Source: Limisoma sp963601185
GTDB taxonomy: Bacteria > Bacteroidota > Bacteroidia > Bacteroidales > Muribaculaceae
Assembly (NCBI GenBank): GCA_963601185.1
Contig: CAVCEE010000004.1
Coordinates: forward strand, 62,001-126,000
DNA length: 64,000 nucleotides
Reading direction: 5' to 3'
Shown here in pieces: positions 44,945 through 53,661 of the stretch; position 1 is the stretch's first letter, and the number at the start of each line of letters is the position of its first letter. Both the position numbers and the translations under genes were made by a program. Under the pieces are notes generated by a model. That model searched no databases. It was not told the DNA's origin and was given only the letters and a program-made list of their open reading frames with translations.

Positions 44945-47900
44945 TTACTTGCGTGAATATTGCTCAATCTGGTCGTCGATTTCAGCGTTGTCAGTGTCTT
45001 TCCACTTAATCGGCTGAATCTTCTCCTGAATCTTCTGGCATGCCACAAACAGAGCCGGCACGATGAGCACCTGGAGAATCATACCAATCAACATACCGCC
45101 TACGGCACCCGTGCCGAGTGCGCGGTTACCGTTGGCGCCTACGCCGTTGGCGAGCATCAGTGGCAACAGACCGATGATCATTGCGAAGCCGGTCATCAAG
45201 ATCGGGCGCAGACGTGCTGCAGCACCTGCGATGGCGGCACCGGTGATGCTCATACCTGTCTTGCGGCGGTCGAGGGCGAACTCAACGATAAGGATGGCGT
45301 TCTTTGCCAACAGACCGATAAGCATGATCAACGCAATCTGCAAGTAGATGTTGTTGTTCACTTCGAAAATCTTCGCAAATACGAACGAACCCATCAAGCC
45401 GAGCGGAATCGAGAGGATTACCGACAACGGGAGGATGTAACTTTCGTACTGTGCCGAAAGCAACAGGTAGACGAAGAGCAAGCAGAGTCCGAACACAACG
45501 GCTGTCGACGATGCCGACGAGTTCTGCTCCTCACGGGTCATACCGGAGAATTCGTAGCCGTAGCCCATAGGAAGGGTCTGCTCGGCAACCTCGCGGATAG
45601 CCTGGATGGCGTCACCGTTACTGAAGCCTACGTTAGGCGTACCGCTGACGGAGATTGACGTGAACAGGTTGAAACGAGAGATGATGTCAGGACCATAGAC
45701 GCGTTCAAGGGAGATGAAATTGGTGATAGGCGTCATTTCGTTGCCCACACGCACCTTGATGTTGTTGAGCGTTTCTGGCGATACGCGCGACTCTGGGTCG
45801 GCTTGCATCATCACACGGTAGAGTTTACCGAAACGGTTGAAGTTCGACACATACATACCGCCGTAGTAGCCTTGCAGGGTGGTGAGCACTGTGCTTGGGC
45901 TGATGCCAGCCTGTTTGGTCTTGGCCACGTCGATGTTGACCATATACTGCGGGAACGTCGGGTTGAACGTTGAGTATGCCTGCTGGATTTCCGGACGCTG
46001 GTTGAGCGCGGCGATAAACTGCTGGTAAACTTGGAAGAACTTGTTGATGTCGCCACCGGTCTTGTCCTGCAACTGGAGTTCAAAACCGCTGGTCACTGAG
46101 TAACCGGAAATCATAGGTGGCTGGAACATAAGCACCGTACCGCCCTTGACTGCCTGTCCTACAGCGCCGTAGAGTTGACCAAGCACGCTTGTTGCGTCCT
46201 GTCCTTTGCCACGCTCGCTCCAATTCTTCAATTTCACGATAAATGTACCGTAGGTGTTACCCTGACCAGCAAGGAAACTGTAGCCGAGGATTTCCGTACG
46301 GGTGTCGATGGCTGGGTTGGCAGCAAGCACCTTGTCGACCTCGGCAAGTGTTGCCTCGGTCTTCTCGAGTGATGTAGCCGGCGGCATGTTGACCATACAG
46401 AAGAGCACACCAGTATCCTCATTAGGGACGAGGGCCGTTGATGTGGTCATCATCATTGCGGCAAGAGCCACGATGCTGGCAGCCACAACGCCGAATGCGG
46501 TAATCTTGTGGTTGATGAAGAAACTTGTCCACTTTTTGTAGCGTGTGAGCAGTTTCTCGAAGTTTCTGTTGAATCCTTCGTGGAAGGCTTTCACGAAGCC
46601 AACTTTCTTGCTCTCGCCCTCAGTAGTGTGAGGCTTGAGGAACACGGCACAAAGGGCTGGCGAAAGGGTCAATGCGTTCAATGCCGACAGACCGATGGAG
46701 ATGGCCATGGTCAAACCGAACTGGCGGTAGAACACGCCGGAGGTTCCCGACATGAACGACACCGGGATGAACACGAGCATCATGACGAGTGTGATGGAGA
46801 TGATGGCGCTGCCGATTTCACGCATGGCATCGATAGCCGCTGTACGCGCCGAAGTGTAGCCTTCGTCGAGTTTGGCGTGGACGGCCTCCACCACCACTAT
46901 GGCGTCGTCGACCACAATCGCAATCGCAAGCACGAGTGCGGAGAGGGTAAGCAAGTTGATGGAGAATCCGATGAGGTAAAGTCCGAAGAACGTACCAATC
47001 AATGCCACCGGGATGGCGATTGCCGGGATGATGGTTGAACGCAAGTCCTGAAGGAACACGTAAACCACAAGGAACACGAGGATAAACGCCTCAATCAAGG
47101 TTTTGATAACCTCTTCGATTGATGCGTAGAGGAACTCGTTGGTGTTCATTGATACGTTGAACTTCAAACCGCTTGGGAGTTCCTTCGACGCTTCGTCGAT
47201 TTTTGCCTGTACGCTGTTGATAACCTCCGTTGCATTAGAGCCGGCGGTCTGGAAGATCATCGCCGATGCCGACTGGTGCCCGTTGGTCTTGCCCTTGAAA
47301 CCGTAACTTACGCGACCAAGTTCCATCGAAGCGACATCCTTGAGGTAAAGTACGTTGCCGTTCTTGTCGGCGCGGATGATAATCTTGTCAAACTCCTCCG
47401 GAGTGATGAGGCGGCCTTTGTAGCGCATAACGTACTGGAACGCCTGGTTGCCCTGCTCGCCGAACTGACCTGGAGCGGCCTCGATGTTCTGCTCAGAGAG
47501 CGCTGCGGAGATGTCGGACGGCATCAGGTTGTGCTGAGCCATTGCGTCAGGCTTGAGCCATATACGCATAGAGTAGTCGGCACCCATCACCATGGCATCA
47601 CCCACACCGTTCACACGCTGGATAGGCGGGATGACATTGATCTTCATATAGTTCTCGATGAATGCCTGGTCAAACTTGTCTTCTGGGGCGTAGAGTGAGA
47701 ACACGAGAAGCATTGAGGTCTGTCGCTTCTGAGTGATGACACCCACTTTGGTTACTTCGGCTGGCAACTGGCTCTGCGCCTTTGCCACACGGTTCTGCAC
47801 GTCGACGGCAGCCATGTCGGGGTCGAAACCCTGCTCGAAGTACACGTTGATAGTCGCGCTACCGGAGTTGGTGGCGGTAGACTGGATATAGGTCATACCC

Positions 47901-48121
47901 TCTGCACCGTTGATCTGCTCCTCAATAGGGGCAATGACGGAGTTAAGCACCGTCTTTGCATCGGCACCGGTGTAGGTGGTCGACACCTGGATTGTTGGCG
48001 GCGCAATGTCTGGGTATTGCGTAATTGGCAACCACAACATTCCGATGAAACCCAAAATCACGATGAAGATGGATATCACGGTCGAGAGCACCGGCCGGTT
48101 GATAAATGTATCTAGTTTCAT
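44945..48121 (-). CDS. RND multidrug efflux permease (HAE1, AcrB-like)
   Basis: 1058 residues with 12 membrane segments in the RND arrangement. Signatures: N-terminal FINRPVLSTVISIFIVILGFIG, the proton-relay Asp pair in VLAIAIVVDDAIVVVEAV, FIPVSFMSGTSGVFYRQFG, and the large periplasmic loops. The gene belongs to the adaptor-permease-channel operon and lies 35 bases after the adaptor. Drug or bile-salt export is typical; specific substrates cannot be read here. Confidence 0.97.
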   Translation of the reverse strand: MKLDTFINRPVLSTVISIFIVILGFIGMLWLPITQYPDIAPPTIQVSTTYTGADAKTVLNSVIAPIEEQINGAEGMTYIQSTATNSGSATINVYFEQGFDPDMAAVDVQNRVAKAQSQLPAEVTKVGVITQKRQTSMLLVFSLYAPEDKFDQAFIENYMKINVIPPIQRVNGVGDAMVMGADYSMRIWLKPDAMAQHNLMPSDISAALSEQNIEAAPGQFGEQGNQAFQYVMRYKGRLITPEEFDKIIIRADKNGNVLYLKDVASMELGRVSYGFKGKTNGHQSASAMIFQTAGSNATEVINSVQAKIDEASKELPSGLKFNVSMNTNEFLYASIEEVIKTLIEAFILVFLVVYVFLQDLRSTIIPAIAIPVALIGTFFGLYLIGFSINLLTLSALVLAIAIVVDDAIVVVEAVHAKLDEGYTSARTAAIDAMREIGSAIISITLVMMLVFIPVSFMSGTSGVFYRQFGLTMAISIGLSALNALTLSPALCAVFLKPHTTEGESKKVGFVKAFHEGFNRNFEKLLTRYKKWTSFFINHKITAFGVVAASIVALAAMMMTTSTALVPNEDTGVLFCMVNMPPATSLEKTEATLAEVDKVLAANPAIDTRTEILGYSFLAGQGNTYGTFIVKLKNWSERGKGQDATSVLGQLYGAVGQAVKGGTVLMFQPPMISGYSVTSGFELQLQDKTGGDINKFFQVYQQFIAALNQRPEIQQAYSTFNPTFPQYMVNIDVAKTKQAGISPSTVLTTLQGYYGGMYVSNFNRFGKLYRVMMQADPESRVSPETLNNIKVRVGNEMTPITNFISLERVYGPDIISRFNLFTSISVSGTPNVGFSNGDAIQAIREVAEQTLPMGYGYEFSGMTREEQNSSASSTAVVFGLCLLFVYLLLSAQYESYILPLSVILSIPLGLMGSFVFAKIFEVNNNIYLQIALIMLIGLLAKNAILIVEFALDRRKTGMSITGAAIAGAAARLRPILMTGFAMIIGLLPLMLANGVGANGNRALGTGAVGGMLIGMILQVLIVPALFVACQKIQEKIQPIKWKDTDNAEIDDQIEQYSRK

Positions 48122-48156
48122 TCTTTTATTGTTCTTTTATTCCTTGTTGCTTCTGG

Positions 48157-49344
48157 TTACTTCTGCTGTGCAGCCGCTTGGCTGAGGTCCTTGCCTGTCA
48201 TATCGACCGGTGTGATCTGCACGCCGTCGCGCACGCTTACGCCCACGCCTTGTACCACTACGTGGTCGCCTTCGTTAAGTCCGCCGGTAACAACGTAGTT
48301 CTGTCCGTCGTTGTTGGCGAGCACCTCGATAGGGCGCGCTGTAACCTTGCCCGACTTGTCGACTACATAGGCAAACTTCTTGTCCTGCATCTCTGACGTT
48401 GCTGTCTGAGGGATGATGATCACGTTGTCGTAGTGTGCCGGGATTACGATTGAGCCGGTCGATCCGCTGCGGAGCATGCCGTTCTGGTTCTTGAACACCA
48501 CGCGTACGGATGCCGAGCCGGTTGTGTTGTCGAGCAAACCTGTCATTGTGGAGAATTTGCCGGTCTCTGCATAGTAACTGCCGTCGGAGAGTTTCAACTT
48601 CGCTGCAGGGAGTGCCGCAAGGGCTTTGGCGAGCGATGTTCCGCCGTTGTTTGTCATCTCAAGCACTTGCTTCTCGTTGAACGAGATGTAGGCGTAGACT
48701 TCCGAAATGTCGGAAATAGTGGTGAGAGCCTGTTGCGACGACGGACTTGCGAGCGAGCCTTCGCGGTTAGGAATCGCACCTACATAGCCAGCCGATGGGG
48801 CTTTGACTACGGTGTACGACAAACTCTTCTGTGCGTTGACCAACGCTGCCTTTGCCTGTGCGAGAGATGCCTTGGCTGCTGCGAGGTCGTTTTGTGCCAA
48901 CTGGTTCTCGTATTCGCTGATCACGTTCTTTTCGTAGAGTTTCTTCTTGTTGTTGGCGGTGATCTGTGCGCTGTTCACGCTTTCCTGTGTTGCGGCAACC
49001 GCTGCCTTCGCTTGGTTTACCGCTGCTTCATACTGCACTTGGTCGATGACAAACAGTGTCTGTCCTGCCGAAACCTGCTGACCTTCGTCAACACATACCT
49101 GAGTGATGAAGCCCGACACCTGCGGACGGATCTCAACGTCTTTCTTACCTTTGATAGTAGCCGGATAAACGCTTTCCAAGTCGGCGCTTGTCTTTGACAC
49201 TGTGATGAAACCAATCTTAGGCGCAGCCTGCTGTTGCTGAGCCTGTCCCTGGTCCTTCTTTCCGCACGATGTCATGCAGACACCTAAAACCAAACCTAAC
49301 AATGCGGTGCGCTTTGTTAGTCCAATAACTGTTTTAATTTTCAT
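48157..49344 (-). CDS. RND efflux periplasmic adaptor (AcrA-like)
   Basis: 395 residues, lipoprotein signal (MTSCGKK). Features: the lipoyl half-motif DVEIRPQVSGFITQVCVDEGQQVSAG, the coiled-coil hairpin ANNKKKLYEKNVISEYENQLAQNDLAAAKA, and PSAGYVGAIPNREGSLAS. First gene of the operon; a minus-strand TAATTTTG element is at 49415-49408. Confidence 0.95.
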   Translation of the reverse strand: MKIKTVIGLTKRTALLGLVLGVCMTSCGKKDQGQAQQQQAAPKIGFITVSKTSADLESVYPATIKGKKDVEIRPQVSGFITQVCVDEGQQVSAGQTLFVIDQVQYEAAVNQAKAAVAATQESVNSAQITANNKKKLYEKNVISEYENQLAQNDLAAAKASLAQAKAALVNAQKSLSYTVVKAPSAGYVGAIPNREGSLASPSSQQALTTISDISEVYAYISFNEKQVLEMTNNGGTSLAKALAALPAAKLKLSDGSYYAETGKFSTMTGLLDNTTGSASVRVVFKNQNGMLRSGSTGSIVIPAHYDNVIIIPQTATSEMQDKKFAYVVDKSGKVTARPIEVLANNDGQNYVVTGGLNEGDHVVVQGVGVSVRDGVQITPVDMTGKDLSQAAAQQK

Positions 49345-49407
49345 ACCTATAGATTGAATTTTTCTATTTTACAACTGTTTATATAATCGTTTGTGCCTTT
49401 CACGGTG

Positions 49408-49415
49408 CAAAATTA
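49408..49415 (-). promoter_or_regulatory. -7 element of the efflux operon
   Basis: TAATTTTG on the minus strand, 64 bases before the adaptor start. A -33 element is not obvious, which would be consistent with an activated or weak promoter. Confidence 0.45.
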
Positions 49416-49626
49416 CCAACTAAAAAAGCGAAAATATATGATATTTGTCATAAATTGGAAAACTGCGGGCACAAAATATGTTAAACAACATGTTTTCTAC
49501 AGAAATAGTGTTCGATTTGTCCATATTGCTGTCCTTTTCAAATACCTGCATCGGCTATGCAGACTACTATTTGCGACATCGGTAGCACCCAGATGCTGGT
49601 TTGTCGCAGGGTTCTGGCGGATTTGT

Positions 49627-49658
49627 TTTGCCGGATTGTCGCGCAAGTAGTAATTTTG
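49627..49658 (+). promoter_or_regulatory. Strong promoter just before the HD-protein ATG
   Basis: TTTG (49627-49630), 20 bases, TAATTTTG (49651-49658), an exact consensus. The expected start of transcription is at or inside the ATG at 49663, which would leave a leaderless mRNA or a shorter protein. Confidence 0.65.
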
Positions 49659-49662
49659 GGGT

Positions 49663-50166
49663 ATGAAAGAGAGAATTGCACGACTTGCGGAGGCGATGAC
49701 GGCCTACGACCACGGCGATGCCCGTCGCATCCAGCATTTTATAAAGGTTCACGACTTTGCTGCCGCCATCGGCAGAATTGAGCAGGTGGGCGAACCTACG
49801 CTCGATATCCTCGAGGCGGCGGCACTTGTCCACGACATCGGCATCCATCTGAGCGAGCAGAAATACGGCTCGTCGGCTGGCAAATACCAGGAGTTGGAGG
49901 GGCCAGCAGAGGCAAGGAAACTTCTTGGCAGCGTGGGCGGATTTTCCGCCGGTGAAATCGACCGTATCTGTTTCCTCGTGGGGCATCACCACACCTACAC
50001 TAGGATTGACGGCATTGACTACCAAATCCTTGTAGAGGCGGATTTTCTTGTCAATATCTATGAGGACGGGCTGGATAAGAAAGCGGCTCTGGCGGCGCGT
50101 GGAAACATATTCCGCACGGAGGCTGGCATCCGTCTGCTCAACGCAATGTTCGATCTTGAAAAATAG
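49663..50166 (+). CDS. HD-domain phosphohydrolase
   Basis: 167 residues. HD ligands: H25 in RRIQHFIKVHDFA, and H57-D58 in AAALVHDIGIHLSE, then GHHHTYTRIDGIDYQILVEADFLVNIYED. Bacterial relatives are small cytosolic phosphohydrolases of unclear substrate. If the promoter element upstream is real, M12 (base 49696) may be the actual start, but the family N-terminus fits M1. The next gene starts 6 bases after its stop. Confidence 0.85.
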   Translation: MKERIARLAEAMTAYDHGDARRIQHFIKVHDFAAAIGRIEQVGEPTLDILEAAALVHDIGIHLSEQKYGSSAGKYQELEGPAEARKLLGSVGGFSAGEIDRICFLVGHHHTYTRIDGIDYQILVEADFLVNIYEDGLDKKAALAARGNIFRTEAGIRLLNAMFDLEK

Positions 50167-50172
50167 CAGTAT

Positions 50173-50868
50173 ATGATTTTGGAAGACCCAGATTTCGGCG
50201 AAATCTTAATCCGCGAAAACGCAAGGGCGCGCAGAATCATCATGCGACCAAAGAGAGACGGTCTCCACGTTACTGCACCTCCGCTTGTGGGATTGCCTAA
50301 AATTATGGAGGCCATCAACCACTACAGGGGGAAAATGACGGAAACCTATCGGCGGTTGCAGTCAAAACTCATCGACACGAATTTTGTAATCGACGCACCA
50401 CTGTTAAAACTGAGGGTGGAATATTCAAAATATCCACACATAGGGTATCGGTATGGCAACGACGGCTGGTTCTCGCTTTCTTGCCCACAAAACACTGATT
50501 TCTCCGAGCCGAAGGTGCAGGAGGGCTTGCATAAGGGGATTGAACTGATTATGAAGAAAGTGGCGAAAGCGAAGTTGTCGGTTATGATTGACGACCTGTC
50601 CGCCAAAGTGGGCATCCCCTTCAGCCGGCTTACCATCACCGCGGCGCACACACGGTGGGGCAGTTGTTCGAGCGCAGGCAACATCAGTTTGTCGTGCCAT
50701 CTGGTGCGGTTGCCCATCGATTTGATTGAGTATGTGATTCTCCACGAACTCACCCACATCCGAGAAATGAACCACGGCGAGAAGTTTTGGGCATTGCTTG
50801 ACAGCCTGACCGACGGCAAGTCACTCCAACTCCGGAAAAGATTGCACACCTACGACATATCGCTATAA
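50173..50868 (+). CDS. YgjP-like zinc metallopeptidase (M48/DUF45)
   Basis: 231 residues. The zinc motif HExxH is H191-E192-L-T-H195 in YVILHELTHIREMNHGEKFW, with a third ligand H201; RWGSCSSAGNISLSCHLVRLP is also a family block. No signal peptide; cytoplasmic. It follows the HD gene by 6 bases, which fits one operon. Confidence 0.9.
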   Translation: MILEDPDFGEILIRENARARRIIMRPKRDGLHVTAPPLVGLPKIMEAINHYRGKMTETYRRLQSKLIDTNFVIDAPLLKLRVEYSKYPHIGYRYGNDGWFSLSCPQNTDFSEPKVQEGLHKGIELIMKKVAKAKLSVMIDDLSAKVGIPFSRLTITAAHTRWGSCSSAGNISLSCHLVRLPIDLIEYVILHELTHIREMNHGEKFWALLDSLTDGKSLQLRKRLHTYDISL

Positions 50869-51076
50869 ATCAATGCAATAAAAAGTTATTGCGGCAACGT
50901 TATCCTAAATAATTCCCCAAACGACATCCACTAAGCATTAATTCTGACGAATGATTGAAAACTTTCAATTTGAAGTTCAATAATGCTAAAGCCATTGTCG
51001 CGAGAGCGGAATAGACCTTTCTGACTCGCCGTCATCGGAATGTCTGAGCGCACTGGGAATGAGGCTTAGCGAGCAG

Positions 51077-51091
51077 TGAGTGACGAGCGCG
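51077..51091 (+). repeat. 15-base inverted repeat, copy 1
   Basis: TGAGTGACGAGCGCG here matches the reverse complement at 51680-51694 exactly. The two copies flank tRNA-Lys at about 600 bases. Confidence 0.75.
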
Positions 51092-51215
51092 AATGGTTAT
51101 GGAAATCGTCATCCGAATCATAGTGTCTTTACGTCTATTCTACCGCCGAATAGCGCAAATGGAATCAAGGCTTTACAATAAAAAATGAGAAATTGGATAA
51201 AAAAATCGTCAAAAA

Positions 51216-51247
51216 TTTGTGAGAATAAAAAAATAGCATTACCTTTG
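51216..51247 (+). promoter_or_regulatory. Promoter of tRNA-Lys
   Basis: TTTG (51216-51219), 20 bases, TACCTTTG (51240-51247). Transcription would start near 51254. Confidence 0.8.
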
Positions 51248-51281
51248 CACTCGCAATCAGGAAACTGATAGCAATATCGGA

Positions 51282-51354
51282 GATTCGCTAGCTCAGCTGG
51301 TAGAGCACATCCCTTTTAAGGATGGGGTCCTGGGTTCGAGCCCCAGGCGGATCA
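51282..51354 (+). tRNA. tRNA-Lys (anticodon TTT)
   Basis: 73 nt: acceptor GATTCGC/GCGGATC, D arm GCTC/GAGC, anticodon stem CATCC/GGATG around loop CTTTTAA, T arm CTGGG-TTCGAGC-CCCAG, discriminator A. Terminator follows immediately. Confidence 0.96.
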
Positions 51355-51360
51355 CCCAAA

Positions 51361-51386
51361 AGCCGCAGACCGCAAGGTTAGCGGCT
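51361..51386 (+). terminator. Terminator of tRNA-Lys
   Basis: AGCCGC / GCGGCT with an inner ACC/GGT pair, then TTTTT. Confidence 0.8.
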
Positions 51387-51638
51387 TTTTTCGTTTCCTA
51401 TCCCAGCACCGCCAAAATGGAGAAAAGCGGATAGTTCGGGCTCTGTAGAAAAGGTATGTCTCAACCCAATCGGGGGCTCTGTCTGAGATTGTGTACATAC
51501 GTTTGTCGTTTTCCATAAAAAGACAGAACCAGAGCATCCGCTATAAAAGACAGAAACGGGACAATATTATCTGTTCAATAGGCGTTGAACTCATAAATCT
51601 CGTAATAGCCTACCTGCATATCAGATTTCGCTTCTGCC

Positions 51639-51661
51639 ACGGGCTGAAGCCCGTGGTTAGC
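51639..51661 (-). repeat. REP-like element, copy A
   Basis: Read on the minus strand, GCTAACCACGGGCTTCAGCCCGT. It differs by one base from copy B at 55371-55393 on the plus strand. It includes the core of the palindrome CCACGGGC-TGAA-GCCCGTGG (51637-51656). Confidence 0.85.
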
Positions 51662-51679
51662 AATATGGCGCACCTGCGG

Positions 51680-51694
51680 CGCGCTCGTCACTCA
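51680..51694 (-). repeat. 15-base inverted repeat, copy 2
   Basis: Reverse complement of TGAGTGACGAGCGCG at 51077-51091; it ends 5 bases before the stop of the neuB-like gene. Confidence 0.75.
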
Positions 51695-51699
51695 GTGCG

Positions 51700-52701
51700 T
51701 CAGAGTTCGATGAGTTCGTCGTAGGCGAAGTCGCGCTTTGCGGCGGTGCCGATTACCTCGTCCCAGAGCATCGGCGAAACGCCGTTGCCAGGACGCTTCA
51801 CGGTGATGTTGTCCTCGGTGAGGATTTCGCCCTTCTTGATGTCGCGCGCCGCCACGATGCTCTTGCGCGCCACGATGATGTTAGGTCGCTCCGAGTCGCT
51901 CACATGCTTGTGCCCGTCGCCGAGAGCCTGTTCGATGTTGCGGATGGCATCCACCATCGCTTTCAGTTCTTGCGGCTCGAGCGAAGCCTTGTGGTCAGGG
52001 CCGGGAAGGGTCTTGTCGAGCGTAAAATGCTTCTCTATGACCTCTGCACCCATTGCCACGGCAGCAATCGGCACCTCGATGCCCTGCGTGTGGTCGGAGT
52101 AGCCCACGCGCACACGGAGAGAGTCGCGGATGTCGAGCATAGCACGCAGGTTCACGTCGGCCATCGGCGTGGGGTACTGAGTGTTGCAGTGGAGCAGGAT
52201 TATCTGTTCACGCTTCAGTCCGCCGTCCTCAAGCACCTTCATCGCCGCCTCAATCTCTGGCAGTTCCGACATACCGGTCGACATTATCACCGGTCGGCCC
52301 TTCGCTGCAATTTTGCGCAGGTACGGGAGGTTGGTGATTTCGCCCGACGGAATCTTGTAGTAGTCCATATTGAGCGGCTCGAGCACATCGATTGACACCA
52401 AGTCGAACGGAGTACTCATAAAGCCGATGCCCACCTTGTCGCAGTAGTACTTCAGTGGCTTGTAGTCGGTGAGTGGCAAGTGGATAGCCTTGCACATCTC
52501 CAACTGGCTCTCGCCGTCGCCCGTCGTTTCCTTCTGGTACTCGGCTTTAGGTGCGAAAGTGGAGATTACGAGTTCCGGCTTCGCCGTCTGAAACTTCACA
52601 TAGTCGGCACCGGCACGCTTGGCCTCGTCGACCATGCGCAGCGCCATCTCATAGTTGCCGTTGTGGTTCACACCGGCTTCTGCTATAATTATAGTATGCA
52701 T
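51700..52701 (-). CDS. NeuB-family nonulosonic acid synthase
   Basis: 333 residues. The TIM barrel starts MHTIIIAEAGVNHNGNYEMALRMVDEAKRAGADYVKFQT and has DYYKIPSGEITNLPYLRKIA, PVIMSTGMS, CNTQYPTP and VIEKHFTLDKTLPGPDH; the C-terminus is an SAF/antifreeze-like domain (ARDIKKGEILTEDNITVKRPGNGVSPM). It condenses PEP with a 6-carbon amino sugar to make sialic, legionaminic or similar acid. The substrate (ManNAc or a diacetylated 6-deoxy sugar) cannot be read from the sequence; an adjacent LegB-like gene favours a legionaminic-type product. No CMP-synthetase gene is here. Confidence 0.9.
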   Translation of the reverse strand: MHTIIIAEAGVNHNGNYEMALRMVDEAKRAGADYVKFQTAKPELVISTFAPKAEYQKETTGDGESQLEMCKAIHLPLTDYKPLKYYCDKVGIGFMSTPFDLVSIDVLEPLNMDYYKIPSGEITNLPYLRKIAAKGRPVIMSTGMSELPEIEAAMKVLEDGGLKREQIILLHCNTQYPTPMADVNLRAMLDIRDSLRVRVGYSDHTQGIEVPIAAVAMGAEVIEKHFTLDKTLPGPDHKASLEPQELKAMVDAIRNIEQALGDGHKHVSDSERPNIIVARKSIVAARDIKKGEILTEDNITVKRPGNGVSPMLWDEVIGTAAKRDFAYDELIEL

Positions 52702-52716
52702 CTTCTTGAGGGTTTC

Positions 52717-53661
52717 TTAAAACATTACTTCGCTGAAATAGCGTGCCATCAGCGCACCGTCGCGCCAGTTGCTGCACTCGGCGGCCTCTTGCCCGAGCGA
52801 CTCTTGTAGAATCATTGCCGCAATGTTTGCTCCTGCTCCGATGGAGCAAACCACTCCGCCGCCGAGGCGAGGGTTGATTTCCATAAGCAGATAGCGACCG
52901 TCGGTGCGGTCGTGGAGAAACTGCAACGTCACTGGACCACGAAAGGCTATGGCGTTGAGAATCTTCTCCGATTCGGCAATCAGTTGCGGTATGCGGTGTG
53001 TCTGTGTGCGGTCAACCTCGCCGCCAGAGGTGGATATGCGCAGACGCGGCACGGTGCATTTCACCTTGCCGCTGAGCGCCGACACGTAGCAGTCGACTGT
53101 ATATTCCTCACGGTCGGCGATGTATTCTTGGATGAGATAGTCGCCGATGTTTGCCACGGCATCCACATCGGCTTGCGAATGAGCAACGACGATGCCTTTC
53201 GATGCCGACCCTTCGCGCGGCTTAAGAATAGCCGGGAAACGGCACTCGGTGGGCGTGTAGGTGGCAGGGATGGCGATGCCTTTGTCGGCAAACAGGCTCG
53301 CAGCGGCGGCTTTGTCAAACATAGCGTGCGCTACGCTGAAATCCGACACTGGGATAAACACGTCCTTGTGGCGTTCCTTCAACTTGGAGCAAATCTCGAT
53401 AGCACCGTCGACAAACGGCAGAACGATGTCGACGCCATACTGCCGGATGGTTTCCGACAGCCGGTCCACCGCATCTGCATCGCGCCACCGCGGACCAGGC
53501 ACAACCATGCCTACACAGGCGATTGGCACTTCCTCCACAATCTCCGAACTCAGTATCCTCACGTCCCTGCCAATCTCGTTGCCGGCAGCAATGAGATGTC
53601 TCGCCAGCGATACGCGCTTTGCGCCGCCGAGCATCAGAATGGTTGTTGTGGGACGGCTCAT
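52717..53661 (-). CDS. ATP-grasp protein in the nonulosonic acid operon
   Basis: 314 residues. ATP-grasp features: an N-terminal Rossmann-like part (ILMLGGAKRVSLARHLIAAGNE), KPREGSASKGIVV, YLIQEYIADREEYTVDCYVS and the metal-binding ending LLMEINPRLGGGVVCSIGAG. It resembles carbamoyl-phosphate synthase-like ligases. The substrate is unknown; in related clusters such proteins may ligate an amino acid or carboxyl group to the sugar, but here this is inference only. Starts overlap the legB-like gene by 4 bases and ends 15 bases before the neuB-like start. Confidence 0.85.
   Translation of the reverse strand: MSRPTTTILMLGGAKRVSLARHLIAAGNEIGRDVRILSSEIVEEVPIACVGMVVPGPRWRDADAVDRLSETIRQYGVDIVLPFVDGAIEICSKLKERHKDVFIPVSDFSVAHAMFDKAAAASLFADKGIAIPATYTPTECRFPAILKPREGSASKGIVVAHSQADVDAVANIGDYLIQEYIADREEYTVDCYVSALSGKVKCTVPRLRISTSGGEVDRTQTHRIPQLIAESEKILNAIAFRGPVTLQFLHDRTDGRYLLMEINPRLGGGVVCSIGAGANIAAMILQESLGQEAAECSNWRDGALMARYFSEVMF

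Larger units (their letters stand above)
49345..49662. other. 318-base gap between efflux adaptor and HD-protein gene
   Basis: The region holds the minus-strand -7 element TAATTTTG (49415-49408) for the efflux operon and the plus-strand promoter at 49627-49658 for the HD gene. I see no regulator or ncRNA. Confidence 0.6.
50869..51281 (+). other. 413-base gap upstream of tRNA-Lys
   Basis: No coding sequence I can support. It contains one copy of a 15-base sequence (51077-51091) that recurs inverted at 51680-51694, and the tRNA-Lys promoter (51216-51247). The rest is AT-rich or unremarkable. Confidence 0.6.
51387..51699. other. Gap between tRNA-Lys and neuB-like gene, with REP-like hairpin
   Basis: No coding sequence I can support; the 61-residue minus-strand frame at 51352-51537 is unlikely. 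It holds a perfect palindrome at 51637-51656, one half of an inverted REP-like pair (51639-51661), and the second 15-base inverted repeat (51680-51694). Confidence 0.65.

Noticed and set aside
51352..51537. 61-residue minus-strand frame next to tRNA-Lys
   Set aside because: It crosses the tRNA terminator, has an odd composition and no recognisable motif.
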